Of a DNA stretch of 64,000 bases, positions 24,574 to 33,432 are shown piece after piece. Under the pieces are notes generated by a model. That model saw only the letters and a list, made by a program, of their open reading frames with translations. It made no database searches and was not told the origin of the DNA. Source of the stretch: Roseomonas aerilata DSM 19363. GTDB lineage: Bacteria; Pseudomonadota; Alphaproteobacteria; Acetobacterales; Acetobacteraceae. The stretch is taken from positions 124,001 to 188,000 of the forward strand of contig NZ_JONP01000006.1 in NCBI RefSeq assembly GCF_000711725.1. The letters run 5' to 3'. The position numbers and the translations under genes are program-made. Each line of letters begins with the position of its first letter. Within the stretch, counting starts at the first letter, position 1.

Positions 24574-26297
24574 GCGCTTTCCTTCCCGCCGCGTGCGGTC
24601 ACCAGGTGCGAGACGAGAGTGGACAGGCCGACGATGACCACCGCGATGATCCCCAGCGCCGCCCCTGCCCCGCGCCCGGCCGGCGACTGCATGAAGACGT
24701 AAAGCCCATAGGCCAGCGGCGCATCGGCATTGGATTGCACGAGCATCAGCGTCGCCGAGAGCTCCACCGCCGCCGTCGCGAAGGAGGTGACGAAGCCGGC
24801 CGCGATCCCGCCGGCCATTAGCGGCAGCACGATCCGGCGCACCACCCGCAGCCGCCGCGCGCCGAGGTTCTCGGCCGCTTCCTCCAGGCTCGATGAAATC
24901 TGCTGGAGCGCCGCCGTGCAGGCCCGAAGCGCATAGGGCAGCCGCCGCACGGCCAGCGCCAGCACGATGATCCCCCAGAAGGCCGCGAGCGAGGTGCCAT
25001 CCGGCAGGGTCACGCCGAAATAGGTGCGGAGGTACCCGATGCCCAGCACCAGCCCCGGCACCGCCAGCGCCGACATGGCCAGGTAGTCCAGCCAGCGCGC
25101 GCCCACCATGCGCGTCCGCAGCACGAGATAGGCGATGGCCGTGCCGATCACCACGTCGATCAGCCCGGCAAGCCCGGCATAGACGAGCGTGTTGGTGATG
25201 TACTGTGAGCTTTCGGCAAAAACCCGCGTGTAGTGCGCCAGCGTGTAGCCATCCGGCAGCGGCGCGAAGGACCAGATCGTGGCGATGGAGAGCAGAAACA
25301 GCCCGAGATGAGGCGCCAGCACGAGCGCGAGGATGGTGAGGATCAGCGCATAGGCCGCCAACGCCTGCCCTCGCGGCAGCCGCCGCCGCGCGAGCCCTCC
25401 CCCGCCCCGCTGTACCGTCGCGTAGTCCCGCCCGCGCAGCGCCAGCGACGATACCCAGAGCGACAGCACGGAGAACAGGATCAGCACGACTGAGATGACG
25501 TAGCCGATCGGGTCCTCCAGCCCCACGGAGGTGATCCGCAGATAGGCCTGGGGCGCCAACATCTCGCGCACGTTCAGCAGCAGCGGCGTCGCCAGGTCGT
25601 CGAAGACCTTGATGAAGACGAGGCTGGCGCCGGCGACGTAGCCTGGCATGGCCAGCGGTAGCACGATGCGTCGGAACAGGCGGAACCCGTGGCTGCCGAG
25701 GTTCTGCGCCGCCTCCTCCATCGATCGATCGATGTTCCGCAGGCTGGTGGAGAGGTTGAGCAGGATGAAGGGAAAGTAGTGGATGGACTGGACGAAGATC
25801 ACCCCGTTCAGCCCCTCCATGAAGGGGATGTTGATGTCGAAGTAATCGCCCAACAGCAGGTTCAAGCTGCCACTGCGGCCGAACAGCAGCCCCATCGCCA
25901 CCGCCCCCGCGAAAGGCGGCATGATCAGCGGCAGCACGCCCAGGGTTTGCACGAGCACGGCGCCGCGAAATTCGAACCGCGTAGTGAAATAGGCCAGCGG
26001 CAGCGCGATCAGGCTCGCCACCACCACGGACATGAGGGAGACGTAGAGGGAGTTCCAGAAGCTCCGCATGAAGAGGTCGTTGGACAGAAAGTCCCCGACA
26101 TGGGCGAGCGTGAAACCGCCCGTCGCCCGGTCCTGAAAGGCGACGGTGATCACCGTCAGCACCGGCACCACCAGGAAGGCGATGAGGAACACCGCGACCA
26201 GCCCGAAGGCCACCGCCTCCCCCGGCCGCGCCGCCCATCGGCGCAGGCGGGCGGCGGGCGGGGTGGCGGCGGTCGCCTCGGTGGCGGCGAGGCTCAC
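24570..26297 (-). CDS. fused ABC importer permease (FbpB/PhnU type)
   Basis: A 575-residue inner-membrane protein with about 12 helices and two BPD permease domains, so a single chain forms the pore. Each half carries an EAA loop: EEAAQNLGSHGFRLFRRIVL and EEAAENLGARRLRVVRRIVL. Fused permeases of this kind serve ferric iron, thiamine or 2-aminoethylphosphonate importers. It overlaps the binding-protein stop and the ATPase start by ATGA at both ends. The N-terminal 20 residues are Ala/Thr-rich and cytoplasmic. Confidence 0.94.
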   Translation of the reverse strand: MSLAATEATAATPPAARLRRWAARPGEAVAFGLVAVFLIAFLVVPVLTVITVAFQDRATGGFTLAHVGDFLSNDLFMRSFWNSLYVSLMSVVVASLIALPLAYFTTRFEFRGAVLVQTLGVLPLIMPPFAGAVAMGLLFGRSGSLNLLLGDYFDINIPFMEGLNGVIFVQSIHYFPFILLNLSTSLRNIDRSMEEAAQNLGSHGFRLFRRIVLPLAMPGYVAGASLVFIKVFDDLATPLLLNVREMLAPQAYLRITSVGLEDPIGYVISVVLILFSVLSLWVSSLALRGRDYATVQRGGGGLARRRLPRGQALAAYALILTILALVLAPHLGLFLLSIATIWSFAPLPDGYTLAHYTRVFAESSQYITNTLVYAGLAGLIDVVIGTAIAYLVLRTRMVGARWLDYLAMSALAVPGLVLGIGYLRTYFGVTLPDGTSLAAFWGIIVLALAVRRLPYALRACTAALQQISSSLEEAAENLGARRLRVVRRIVLPLMAGGIAAGFVTSFATAAVELSATLMLVQSNADAPLAYGLYVFMQSPAGRGAGAALGIIAVVIVGLSTLVSHLVTARGGKESA

Positions 26298-27634
26298 CCG
26301 GCAGCCTTCGCAGCGTCCGCAGCCTTGGCGGCGGCGGCGGTGTACTTGTCCCGCGCGAAGCCGGCCCAGCGCTGCTCCAGCTCGGCCTGGCGCGGTCCCG
26401 GCCCGCCACGGCCGGAGAAGGAGCCGGCCACTGCGTCCGATGCCGCCTCATCGGCCGTCACGGGCATGGCGGCGATGAGCGCTCGCGCCTCTTCCAGTAG
26501 GGCGCGGGCCTGCGGGTTGTCCCGCCGCGCCAGCCGCGTCTCGACATCGCCGATCGCCTTGGTCGCGCGCTTCAACCCCTCAAGATTGGTGCCGACGAGC
26601 TGGTCGTAGAGCGCATCCACCACCGCGTAGCGCCGCTCCGACACGCCGAGGTCGAAGCGGAAGTTCGGCAGGCCGATGGTGCCGTTGAACGGATTGGGAT
26701 AGCCGGGAGGCGCCTTCGCATAGACCGCCGGGTTCACCGGAAGCCGCCGGATCGTCGGTTCCAGCAGGATCTCCTGCCCCTGCACCGAGAGCAGGAAGTC
26801 GATGAAGGCCCGCGCGCCCGCCGTGTTCGGCGCGTTCTTCACCACCGCGATGTTGGCCGGCACCACCGTGGTCACGGAGGGGTAGGCGAACTTCACCGGA
26901 AAGCCCGCGCCCTGGGCGGAGAAGGCGAAAAAGTCGATCACGATGCCGATGCCGACCTGCCCGGAATTCACCGCGTCCGGCACACCGAAGGAGCGCTCCG
27001 TGATCTGGCGGAGGTTGCCCGAGAAGCCCTTGATCGTCGCCCAACCCTTCTCCCAGCCCTCGCCCTGCAGGATCGTCTCGACCGTCAGGTGCGTGGTGCC
27101 GGAGCGGGACGGCGCGGTGATGATGATGTGATCGTGATAGGCGGGCTTCGCGAGGTCCGCCCATTCCTTGGGCTCCGGCAGGCGGTTCGCGCGCATGTAG
27201 CGCTCGTTCCACATGATGCCGTAGCCGGAGGCCGCGAAGCCCGTGACGAAACCCTCGGGGTCGTTGATCGCGTAGGGACCGATGGTATCGGGGATGCCCT
27301 GCGTCTGCGGCCTGTAGGCCTCCAGCAGCCCCGCCTTCTTCAGCACCTCGAAGGCGTCGGGGGCGGAGGCCCAAAAGAGATCCACCGCGTTGTTGCTGCG
27401 CGTCTCCTGCACGAAGCGCACGCCGGCGGTGGTGTTGCGGCTCTGCACCTCCAGCGTGGTGCCGGGATGGGCGGCCTCGAAGGCGCGCTTGAAGGGGGCC
27501 GTGACATCGTTGGAGAAAGAGGTGACCACCGTCACCTTGCCGGACACACCCTGGGCGCGCGCGGCGCCGGAAAGGGACGCGGCGGCCGCGGCGGCCAGGG
27601 CACGGCGGCCCAGCACCGGTTGGGTGAAGCGCAT
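26294..27634 (-). CDS. periplasmic substrate-binding protein of the importer (AfuA/PhnS-like)
   Basis: A 446-residue binding protein. An N-terminal signal (LGRRALAAAAAASLSGAARA) may use the Tat route. The mature fold starts GKVTVVTSFSNDVTAPFKRA and has DLFWASAPDAFEVLKKAGLL and TVVPANIAVVKNAPNTAGA, as in class II ferric or phosphonate binding proteins. The chain is about 90 residues longer than usual and ends in an Ala/Lys-rich tail (TAAAAKAADAAKAAG). GGAGGG precedes the ATG. It is the first gene of the importer operon. Ligand tyrosines typical of iron binding are not clearly placed, so the substrate stays open. Confidence 0.9.
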   Translation of the reverse strand: MRFTQPVLGRRALAAAAAASLSGAARAQGVSGKVTVVTSFSNDVTAPFKRAFEAAHPGTTLEVQSRNTTAGVRFVQETRSNNAVDLFWASAPDAFEVLKKAGLLEAYRPQTQGIPDTIGPYAINDPEGFVTGFAASGYGIMWNERYMRANRLPEPKEWADLAKPAYHDHIIITAPSRSGTTHLTVETILQGEGWEKGWATIKGFSGNLRQITERSFGVPDAVNSGQVGIGIVIDFFAFSAQGAGFPVKFAYPSVTTVVPANIAVVKNAPNTAGARAFIDFLLSVQGQEILLEPTIRRLPVNPAVYAKAPPGYPNPFNGTIGLPNFRFDLGVSERRYAVVDALYDQLVGTNLEGLKRATKAIGDVETRLARRDNPQARALLEEARALIAAMPVTADEAASDAVAGSFSGRGGPGPRQAELEQRWAGFARDKYTAAAAKAADAAKAAG

Positions 27635-27767
27635 GGTTCCCTCCGTTGCATTCTCTGATGCATCCTGGTTCTCGGGCAGGCCGGCAGCGCTGGCAAGCCT
27701 GGGTGGCGGGGCAGCCCCCGGCGCGCCGCGCTTCCACCGGGCACCCGGCGGCGCTACCGATACGGTC

Positions 27768-29054
27768 ATGAACGCGATCACCGATCCCGCGGCGGATTCC
27801 GCCGCCATCGCCCGCGCCGCGCTGGAAGGGGCCGCCCAGGCCGCCCGCGCCGCCGCAACCGTGCTCTCGCGTGCCCCGCGACCGGTGAAGGACCTCGCGC
27901 TCACCACCGCCGCTGCCAGCCTCCGCGCCCGGAGCGCCGAGATCCTGGCCGCCAATGCCGCCGACCTCGCCGCCGCGCCCGAGCTAACGGACGCCTTCCG
28001 CGACCGCCTCACCCTCACCCCCGCCCGCATCGAGGCGATGGCCGTGGGGCTGGAGGAGGTGGCGGCCCTGCCGGACCCCGTGGGCCGCGTGCTGGCGGAA
28101 TGGACCCGCCCCAACGGCCTCGTCTTCCGCCGCGTGGCGCAGCCCATCGGCGTGATCGGCATGATCTACGAGAGCCGGCCGAATGTGGGCGCCGATGCCG
28201 CCGCCCTCTGCCTCAAGGCCGGCAGCCCCGTCATTCTCCGCGGCGGGCGGGAGAGCCTGAACAGCGCCGCCGCCATCCACGCCTGCATCCTCGACGGGCT
28301 GCGCGCCGCGGGGCTGCCCGAGGCCTGCGTCGCCACCGCCCCGAACACGGACCGCGCCTTCGTCGGCGCCATGCTGCGCGCCGCGGGGCTGATCGACCTC
28401 ATCATCCCCCGCGGCGGCAAGGGCCTGGTGACCCGCGTGCTGGAGGAGGCGCGCGTGCCTGTCCTCGCCCATGCCGAGGGTCTCTGCCACACCTATGTCC
28501 ACGAGGGCGCCGACCACGGCATGGCCCGCAGCGTCCTCGCCAACGCCAAGATGCGCCGCACCGGCGTCTGCGGCTCGACCGAGACGCTGCTGATCGACCG
28601 CGCCATCGCCCCCGACCTCCTGCCGCTGCTGGTGGGCGATCTTCGCGCCCTCGGCTGCGACTTCCGCGCGGACGAGGCGGCGCGCGCCATCCTGCCCGCG
28701 CTGCCCGCGGCGTCCGAGGCCGACTTCTCCACCGAGTGGCTCGCCCCGGTCCTCAACGTCGCGGTGGTGGACGGTGTCGAGTCGGCGCTCGACCACATCC
28801 GGCGGCACGGCAGCGAGCACACCGAGGCGATCATCACCGAGGACGCGGGGGCCGCTCAGGCCTTCCTCGACGGGCTCGGCTCGGCGGTCGGGCTCTGGAA
28901 CGCCTCCACCCAGTTCTGCGACGGCGGCGAGTTCGGCTTCGGCGCCGAGATCGGCATCGCCACCGGCCGCCTGCACGCCCGCGGCCCCGTCGGCTTGGAG
29001 CAGCTCTGCACCTGGCGCTACCATGTGATCGGGACCGGCCAGGTTCGCCCCTGA
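27768..29054 (+). CDS. proA: gamma-glutamyl phosphate reductase
   Basis: A 428-residue NADPH-dependent reductase for the second step of proline synthesis. It has the family motifs VIGMIYESRPNVGADAAALC, LRGGRESLNSAAA, IIPRGGKGLV and the catalytic Cys268 in MRRTGVCGSTETLLID. Length is normal. It opens the rightward run proA, hydratase-like, nadD, rsfS, rlmH, seen in part in many alphaproteobacteria. The 133-base gap to the divergent importer operon must contain both promoters. Confidence 0.96.
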   Translation: MNAITDPAADSAAIARAALEGAAQAARAAATVLSRAPRPVKDLALTTAAASLRARSAEILAANAADLAAAPELTDAFRDRLTLTPARIEAMAVGLEEVAALPDPVGRVLAEWTRPNGLVFRRVAQPIGVIGMIYESRPNVGADAAALCLKAGSPVILRGGRESLNSAAAIHACILDGLRAAGLPEACVATAPNTDRAFVGAMLRAAGLIDLIIPRGGKGLVTRVLEEARVPVLAHAEGLCHTYVHEGADHGMARSVLANAKMRRTGVCGSTETLLIDRAIAPDLLPLLVGDLRALGCDFRADEAARAILPALPAASEADFSTEWLAPVLNVAVVDGVESALDHIRRHGSEHTEAIITEDAGAAQAFLDGLGSAVGLWNASTQFCDGGEFGFGAEIGIATGRLHARGPVGLEQLCTWRYHVIGTGQVRP

Positions 29055-29082
29055 CCGCCCGCCACGGGAAGGAAAGAGAACC

Positions 29083-29964
29083 ATGCGCCGCCCTGCCCTG
29101 CTCGCCGCAACGGCCCTCCTCGCCGCGCCCCTGACCGCGGCGGGTGCCCTCGCGGCCTGCCCGAGCGACGCGGATGTCGCGCGCATGGCCGGCGACATCC
29201 TCGCCAGCCGTCCCGCCCAGGGCTACGGCCCGAACCTCTCGATGGAGGACGCCACCTGCGCGCGGGAGAAGCTCGTGCCGATCCTCGCGCGGGAACTCGG
29301 CGCGCCCGTCGGCTACAAGGTCGGGCTGACCAACGCCGCCGCCCAGCAGCGCTTCGGCCTGCCGCACCCCATCCGCGGCACCATCTATCAAGCAACCATT
29401 CGCGCCCACGGCACGGCCGCGAGCCCGGCCGAGGTGCGGCACGACTTCGGTGCCCTCCCGAATGTCGAGGCCGACCTCCTCGTCCGCGTGCGGGACGAAG
29501 GGATCAACGAGGCCGGCGCGGACCGGGTGCAGATCCTGCGCCACCTCGACCAGGTGATCCCCTTCATCGAGATGCCGGACCTCGTCTTCGCCCAGGGGCA
29601 GATGACCGGCACGAATCTCGTGGCCGCGAATGTCGGCGCCCGCCTCGGCGTGCTCGGCGATCCCATCCCGGCGGAGGCCACGCCGGACTTCGCGGCGCGG
29701 CTGGCGAGCATGACGGTGATTCTGGCAACCGATCAGAAGGAGCTCTCCCGCGCCCCCGGCAGCGCGCTGCTCGGCCACCCGCTGGACGTCATCCCCTGGC
29801 TGGTGGAGGACCTGAAGCGCGACGGCCGCCGCCTGCGCGCGGGCGAAATCATCTCGCTCGGCGGCTTCTCCGCCGCCACCCCGACCGAGGCGGGGCGCAC
29901 CTTCACCGTCACCTACCAGGGGCTCGTCGCGCAGCCCGTCACCGTCGCGGTGCGCACGCCCTGA
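29083..29964 (+). CDS. exported hydratase-fold protein (MhpD/FAH-like)
   Basis: A 293-residue protein with a clear signal peptide (ALLAATALLAAPLTAAGALA). The mature part has the 2-oxopent-4-enoate hydratase/fumarylacetoacetase-like fold: APVGYKVGLTNAAAQQRF, NVEADLLVRVRDEG and LLGHPLDVIPWLVEDLKRDG followed by AGEIISLGGF. Cytosolic relatives hydrate or decarboxylate 2-oxo-acids of aromatic catabolism using Mg2+; the acidic pair in VEADLLV is kept. Periplasmic location is unusual for the family. The start has GGAAGGA upstream and lies 28 bases after proA. The function in the periplasm is unknown. Confidence 0.8.
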   Translation: MRRPALLAATALLAAPLTAAGALAACPSDADVARMAGDILASRPAQGYGPNLSMEDATCAREKLVPILARELGAPVGYKVGLTNAAAQQRFGLPHPIRGTIYQATIRAHGTAASPAEVRHDFGALPNVEADLLVRVRDEGINEAGADRVQILRHLDQVIPFIEMPDLVFAQGQMTGTNLVAANVGARLGVLGDPIPAEATPDFAARLASMTVILATDQKELSRAPGSALLGHPLDVIPWLVEDLKRDGRRLRAGEIISLGGFSAATPTEAGRTFTVTYQGLVAQPVTVAVRTP

Positions 29965-29997
29965 GCCTTTCGCCCTCCGGCGGCGCGGTCTGAAGCC

Positions 29998-30753
29998 TTG
30001 CCGCCGCCCGTCCTCCCCTTCGACCGCGCCCTGGCGCCGCGCCCGTCCACCCTCTCCCACCGCAAACCAGGGCGATGGGGCGACAGGCGGCGCGTGCGCA
30101 TCGGCCTGCTCGGCGGCTCCTTCAACCCCGCCCATCCCGGCCACCGCCACGTCGCGGAGATGGCCCGCCACGTCCTGCGGCTGGACGAGGTCTGGCTGCT
30201 CGTCTCCCCCGGCAACCCGCTGAAGTCCGGCGACGGCATGGCCCCTTTCGCGGAACGCTTCGACTCGGCCCGCCGCATCGCCGACGGCCGCCACGTGATC
30301 GCGGCCGATATCGAAGCGCGGCTGGGCCTGCGCCAGACCGAACGCACCCTCGCGCGGCTCCGCCGCCTCTTCCCGCGCGCGCGCTTCGTCTGGATCATGG
30401 GGGCGGACAACCTCGTGCAGCTGCCGCGCTGGCGCCGCTGGCGGCGGCTGGCGAAGCGCACGCCCATGGCCGTGCTGCCGCGGCCGGGCTACACGCGCCG
30501 CGCCCTGCACGGGGCGGCGGCGACGGCGCTGCGCCACCATCGCAGGGCTTGCGGCGCGCTGCTGTCGGGCGCATCCCCCTCCACCGGCGGGCAGGCCGGG
30601 CGCGCCCACGCCGGCTGGTGCCTCATCCCGGCGCGCGAGCACCCGGCGAGCGCCACCGCCATCCGGGCGCTCCGCGCCATCGCAACCGCGCCCGCCTCGC
30701 CCCATTCAATCAACGAACCCTCGGCCCCGGCCCTCCGGCCTGCCGAGGTCTGA
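29998..30753 (+). CDS. nadD: nicotinate-nucleotide adenylyltransferase
   Basis: Joins ATP and nicotinate mononucleotide to give deamido-NAD+, the substrate of the NAD synthetase encoded about 10 kb to the left. The nucleotidyltransferase signature is GGSFNPAHPGHRHVAEMA; GADNLVQLPRWRRW and SATAIR (the ISSTxxR site) follow. A TTG start gives 251 residues, while a GTG at 30094, right before the fold, gives 219. Relatives often keep a WGDRRR-type stretch before the first strand, so I kept the longer form with reservation. rsfS follows after 82 bases. Confidence 0.92.
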   Translation: MPPPVLPFDRALAPRPSTLSHRKPGRWGDRRRVRIGLLGGSFNPAHPGHRHVAEMARHVLRLDEVWLLVSPGNPLKSGDGMAPFAERFDSARRIADGRHVIAADIEARLGLRQTERTLARLRRLFPRARFVWIMGADNLVQLPRWRRWRRLAKRTPMAVLPRPGYTRRALHGAAATALRHHRRACGALLSGASPSTGGQAGRAHAGWCLIPAREHPASATAIRALRAIATAPASPHSINEPSAPALRPAEV

Positions 30754-30835
30754 CAACGCCATCGCGCCCTGGCCACCATCCCCTGGGCGCGTAGAAACCC
30801 AACGCGCCCCGCGCGCATCAAGAAAGGAGCCGGAC

Positions 30836-32176
30836 ATGGCCCGCCCCCCGAAGGACCCGCCCCGCCCCGCCGCCCGCGGCACCGCCTCGCGTACAGGCAC
30901 CCGCGCAGCCGGCGCCACGACCACCCGCAAGGCGCCCGCCGCCCGCGGAACCGCCACCAAGGCCCCCGCGCAGGCCAAGCCCACCGCGCGGAAGGCCCCG
31001 GCGAAGCCGCCGGCCAAGGCGCCGGCGCGGGCCGCCACCAGGCCGCCCGCGAAGGCACCGGCCAAGGCCCCGGCGCGCACGAGGGCAGCCGAGGCCAAGC
31101 CGACCGCGAGCCGCGCGACCGCCCGGCCCGCCGCCAAGGCTGCCGCGCCCAGCCGCGCGAAGGCCGCCCCCGCCCGGACGAAGGCTGCCGCGCCCGCCCG
31201 GGCGAAGACCACGCCAGCCCGGACGAAGGCCGCGGCGCCCGCCCGCGCCCCCGCGCGCAGCCCTGCCGCCACCACCACCCGCACCAAGGCCCCGGCCGCC
31301 ACGACGCGGGCGAAAGCGCCCGCCGCGACCGCGCGGGCCAAGCCGGCGGCCCCCACGCGCGCGGCGAAGCCCGCGCCGAGCCGGACCGCCAAGCCCGCCG
31401 CCGAGCGGAAGGCGCCCGCGCGCGCCGCGGCCCCTGCCGCCCGGACCGCGGCCACCACCACCCGCGCCAAGCCCGCCGCGCCCCGTACCGCCCGCGCGGC
31501 CGCCCCGGCCGAGCGCGCACCGGCCAGGGCACCGCGCAAGCCCCTCCGCACCACCGAGGACGCCCTCCGCCGCCGCCCCGCGGCCGAGCCGGACCCGCTG
31601 GCCGAGCGGATCGCGGAGTTGGAGGCCGAGTCCGCCCCCACCCCGCGCAAGCGGGAGGTGGCCGCCGGCCCGAAGAAGCGGGGCCGCGCCGCCCCGCGCC
31701 CTGCGCCGAGCCCGGACCGTATCGACGAGCTGGTGCGCGCCGCCGTCACCAGCCTCGAATCGGACGGCGCGGAGGACGTGGTCGTGCTCGACGTCGCCAC
31801 CCGCTCCTCCTTCGCCGATCGCATGATCGTCGCGACGGGCCTCGTGGAGCGGCAGATCGAGGCGATGGCCGGCCACATCGAGGACGCGCTCGCGGAGCAC
31901 GGTATCCGCCGCCTGCGCCGCGAGGCCTCGCCCGACTGGGTGCTGCTCGATGCCGGCGACCTTGTGATCCACCTCTTCAAGCCGGAGGCGCGGGCGAACT
32001 ACGCGATCGAGCGCATGTGGGGCCCGGACAGCCCCGCGGCCGAGAGCATGATGCCAGACTCGGAATTGGAGTCGGAGCCTGCATCCGAGGACGGCGAGGC
32101 CCTGCCGATCGACGAGGTGCTGGACAGCCCCGACGGCGGCACCATCGACCTCTCCTCCGACGAGGAAGGGGACTAG
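30836..32176 (+). CDS. rsfS: ribosomal silencing factor RsfS with a 290-residue basic tail
   Basis: A 446-residue protein in which only residues 292-403 are RsfS: DRIDELVRAAVTSLESDGAE, VVVLDVATRSSFADRMIVAT and DWVLLDAGDLVIHLFKPEAR. RsfS binds ribosomal protein L14 and blocks subunit joining in starvation. Residues 1-240 are almost only Ala, Lys, Arg, Pro and Thr in KAPA/TRAKAPA repeats, and residues 404-446 are very acidic. Family members are normally 105-160 residues. AAAGGAG before the ATG fixes the start, so the tail is translated. It resembles histone H1 tails and could bind rRNA or DNA. The position after nadD and before rlmH is canonical. Confidence 0.92.
   Translation: MARPPKDPPRPAARGTASRTGTRAAGATTTRKAPAARGTATKAPAQAKPTARKAPAKPPAKAPARAATRPPAKAPAKAPARTRAAEAKPTASRATARPAAKAAAPSRAKAAPARTKAAAPARAKTTPARTKAAAPARAPARSPAATTTRTKAPAATTRAKAPAATARAKPAAPTRAAKPAPSRTAKPAAERKAPARAAAPAARTAATTTRAKPAAPRTARAAAPAERAPARAPRKPLRTTEDALRRRPAAEPDPLAERIAELEAESAPTPRKREVAAGPKKRGRAAPRPAPSPDRIDELVRAAVTSLESDGAEDVVVLDVATRSSFADRMIVATGLVERQIEAMAGHIEDALAEHGIRRLRREASPDWVLLDAGDLVIHLFKPEARANYAIERMWGPDSPAAESMMPDSELESEPASEDGEALPIDEVLDSPDGGTIDLSSDEEGD
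30840..31560 (+). repeat. in-gene repeat coding for KAPA/RAKAPA units
   Basis: About 700 bases of imperfect codon repeats (GCC, CGC, AAG, CCG, ACC) encode the Ala/Lys/Arg/Pro/Thr tail of RsfS. Units such as AKAPAKAPA and TKAAAPARA recur with irregular spacing. The reading frame is kept throughout. Confidence 0.8.
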
Positions 32177-32182
32177 CCCCCG

Positions 32183-32650
32183 ATGGCGCCGCCTCTCCTG
32201 CTCGCCGTGGGCCGCGCCCGGGGCGGGCCGGAGGCGGCGCTCTTCGAGCAGCACAACGCCCGCCTGCGCCCATCCCTCCTCCTGCGGGAATTGCCGGAGG
32301 CGCGCGGCACCCCCGCCGAGATGCGCCGGCGGGAGGGCGCGGCGATCCTCGCCGCCCTGCCAGAGGGCGCCTTCGTCATCGCCCTCGACCTCGGCGGCGA
32401 GATGCCGGACAGCGAGCGGCTGGCCGCCCTCGCCGCCCGCTGGGCCGAGGCCGCCCGCCCCCTCGCCTTCGCCATCGGCGGCGCGGAGGGGCTGGACGAG
32501 TCGGTGCTCTCCCGCGCCGACCACCGCCTCTCGCTCGGCCGCCTCACCTGGCCGCACATGCTCGTGCGCGGCCTGCTGGCCGAGGCGCTGTTCCGCGCGC
32601 AATGCATCCGCACGAACCACCCCTATCACCGCGCCTGGCGGCCCGGCTGA
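32183..32650 (+). CDS. rlmH: 23S rRNA (pseudouridine1915-N3)-methyltransferase
   Basis: A 155-residue SPOUT methyltransferase, the normal length. The knot carries the SAM-binding stretch [20 protein letters not shown] and the C-terminal [13 protein letters not shown] typical of Rlm[16 protein letters not shown] matches the substrate loop. It modifies helix 69 of the large subunit on the 70S ribosome. The start is 6 bases after the rsfS stop, the canonical operon pair. Confidence 0.95.
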   Translation: MAPPLLLAVGRARGGPEAALFEQHNARLRPSLLLRELPEARGTPAEMRRREGAAILAALPEGAFVIALDLGGEMPDSERLAALAARWAEAARPLAFAIGGAEGLDESVLSRADHRLSLGRLTWPHMLVRGLLAEALFRAQCIRTNHPYHRAWRPG

Positions 32651-32690
32651 CTCGTTGCAGCACCGCCTCCGGACGGTGCAGGCTTGCGGA

Positions 32691-33365
32691 ATGATCCCTC
32701 TGGTCCTCGCGGCCCTCCTCTGGGTCGGCCTCCACGTCGGCATCGCCGGCACCCGCGCCCGCGCGGCGATCGTCGCCCGCCTCGGCGAAGGGCCCTTCCG
32801 CGGCGCCTTCTCCATCGCCTCGGCGGTGGCGATCACCCTGCTGGTGCTTGCATGGCGCAACGCGGAGACAACGCCGCTCTGGGTCGCCCCGCGCGCCCTC
32901 GGCTGGCTGCTGGTCGTGGCGATGCTCGCGGCCTTCATCCTCTTCGCAGGCAGCCTGATGACGCGCAACGCCACCTCCCTCGGCCAGGGGGCGGCGCTCT
33001 CGGCGGAACCGCGGGGGATGCTGCGGATCACCCGCCACCCGATGCTCCTCGCCTTTGCGCTCTGGGGCGCCGTGCACGTGATCGGCAACGGGGACAGCGC
33101 CTCGGTCGTCTTCTTCGGCGCCTTCTTCCTGACGGCGGCGCTGGGCATCCCCTCGCTGGACGCCAAGGTGGCGGCGCGGAACCCGGCGGCCTGGAGGGAA
33201 TTCGCGTCGCGCACCTCGGTCCTGCCCTTCGGCGCCGTCGCAGCGGGGCGGAACCGCGTGGTGTGGCGCGAGCTGCTCTGGCCGGGGCTCGTCGGCGCCC
33301 TCGCCTGGGCCGCGCTGCTGCACCTTCACCCCGTGATCTTCGGCGTCTCGCCCATCCCGCGCTGA
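32691..33365 (+). CDS. NnrU-family integral membrane protein
   Basis: A 224-residue inner-membrane protein with about six helices (IPLVLAALLWVGLHVGIAG first). It contains the family feature RGMLRITRHPMLLAFALWGA, whose Arg-His pair recurs in NnrU and isoprenylcysteine-methyltransferase-like proteins. NnrU was named from denitrification clusters, but no such genes are near, and most members have no known role. An ATG start was preferred to a TTG 12 codons upstream. It is the first of two genes between rlmH and gpmI that are not usual there. Confidence 0.85.
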   Translation: MIPLVLAALLWVGLHVGIAGTRARAAIVARLGEGPFRGAFSIASAVAITLLVLAWRNAETTPLWVAPRALGWLLVVAMLAAFILFAGSLMTRNATSLGQGAALSAEPRGMLRITRHPMLLAFALWGAVHVIGNGDSASVVFFGAFFLTAALGIPSLDAKVAARNPAAWREFASRTSVLPFGAVAAGRNRVVWRELLWPGLVGALAWAALLHLHPVIFGVSPIPR

Positions 33366-33432
33366 GACCGGTCTTGCGTCCGATGGAACGTCTTGCCATC
33401 CCTGCACCCGCGACGGACAGGAGGCGCCCGGC

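Noticed and set aside
30840-31560. Possible separate H1-like DNA-binding gene upstream of rsfS
   Set aside because: No stop separates it from the RsfS domain and no second ribosome-binding site is evident; it reads as one protein.
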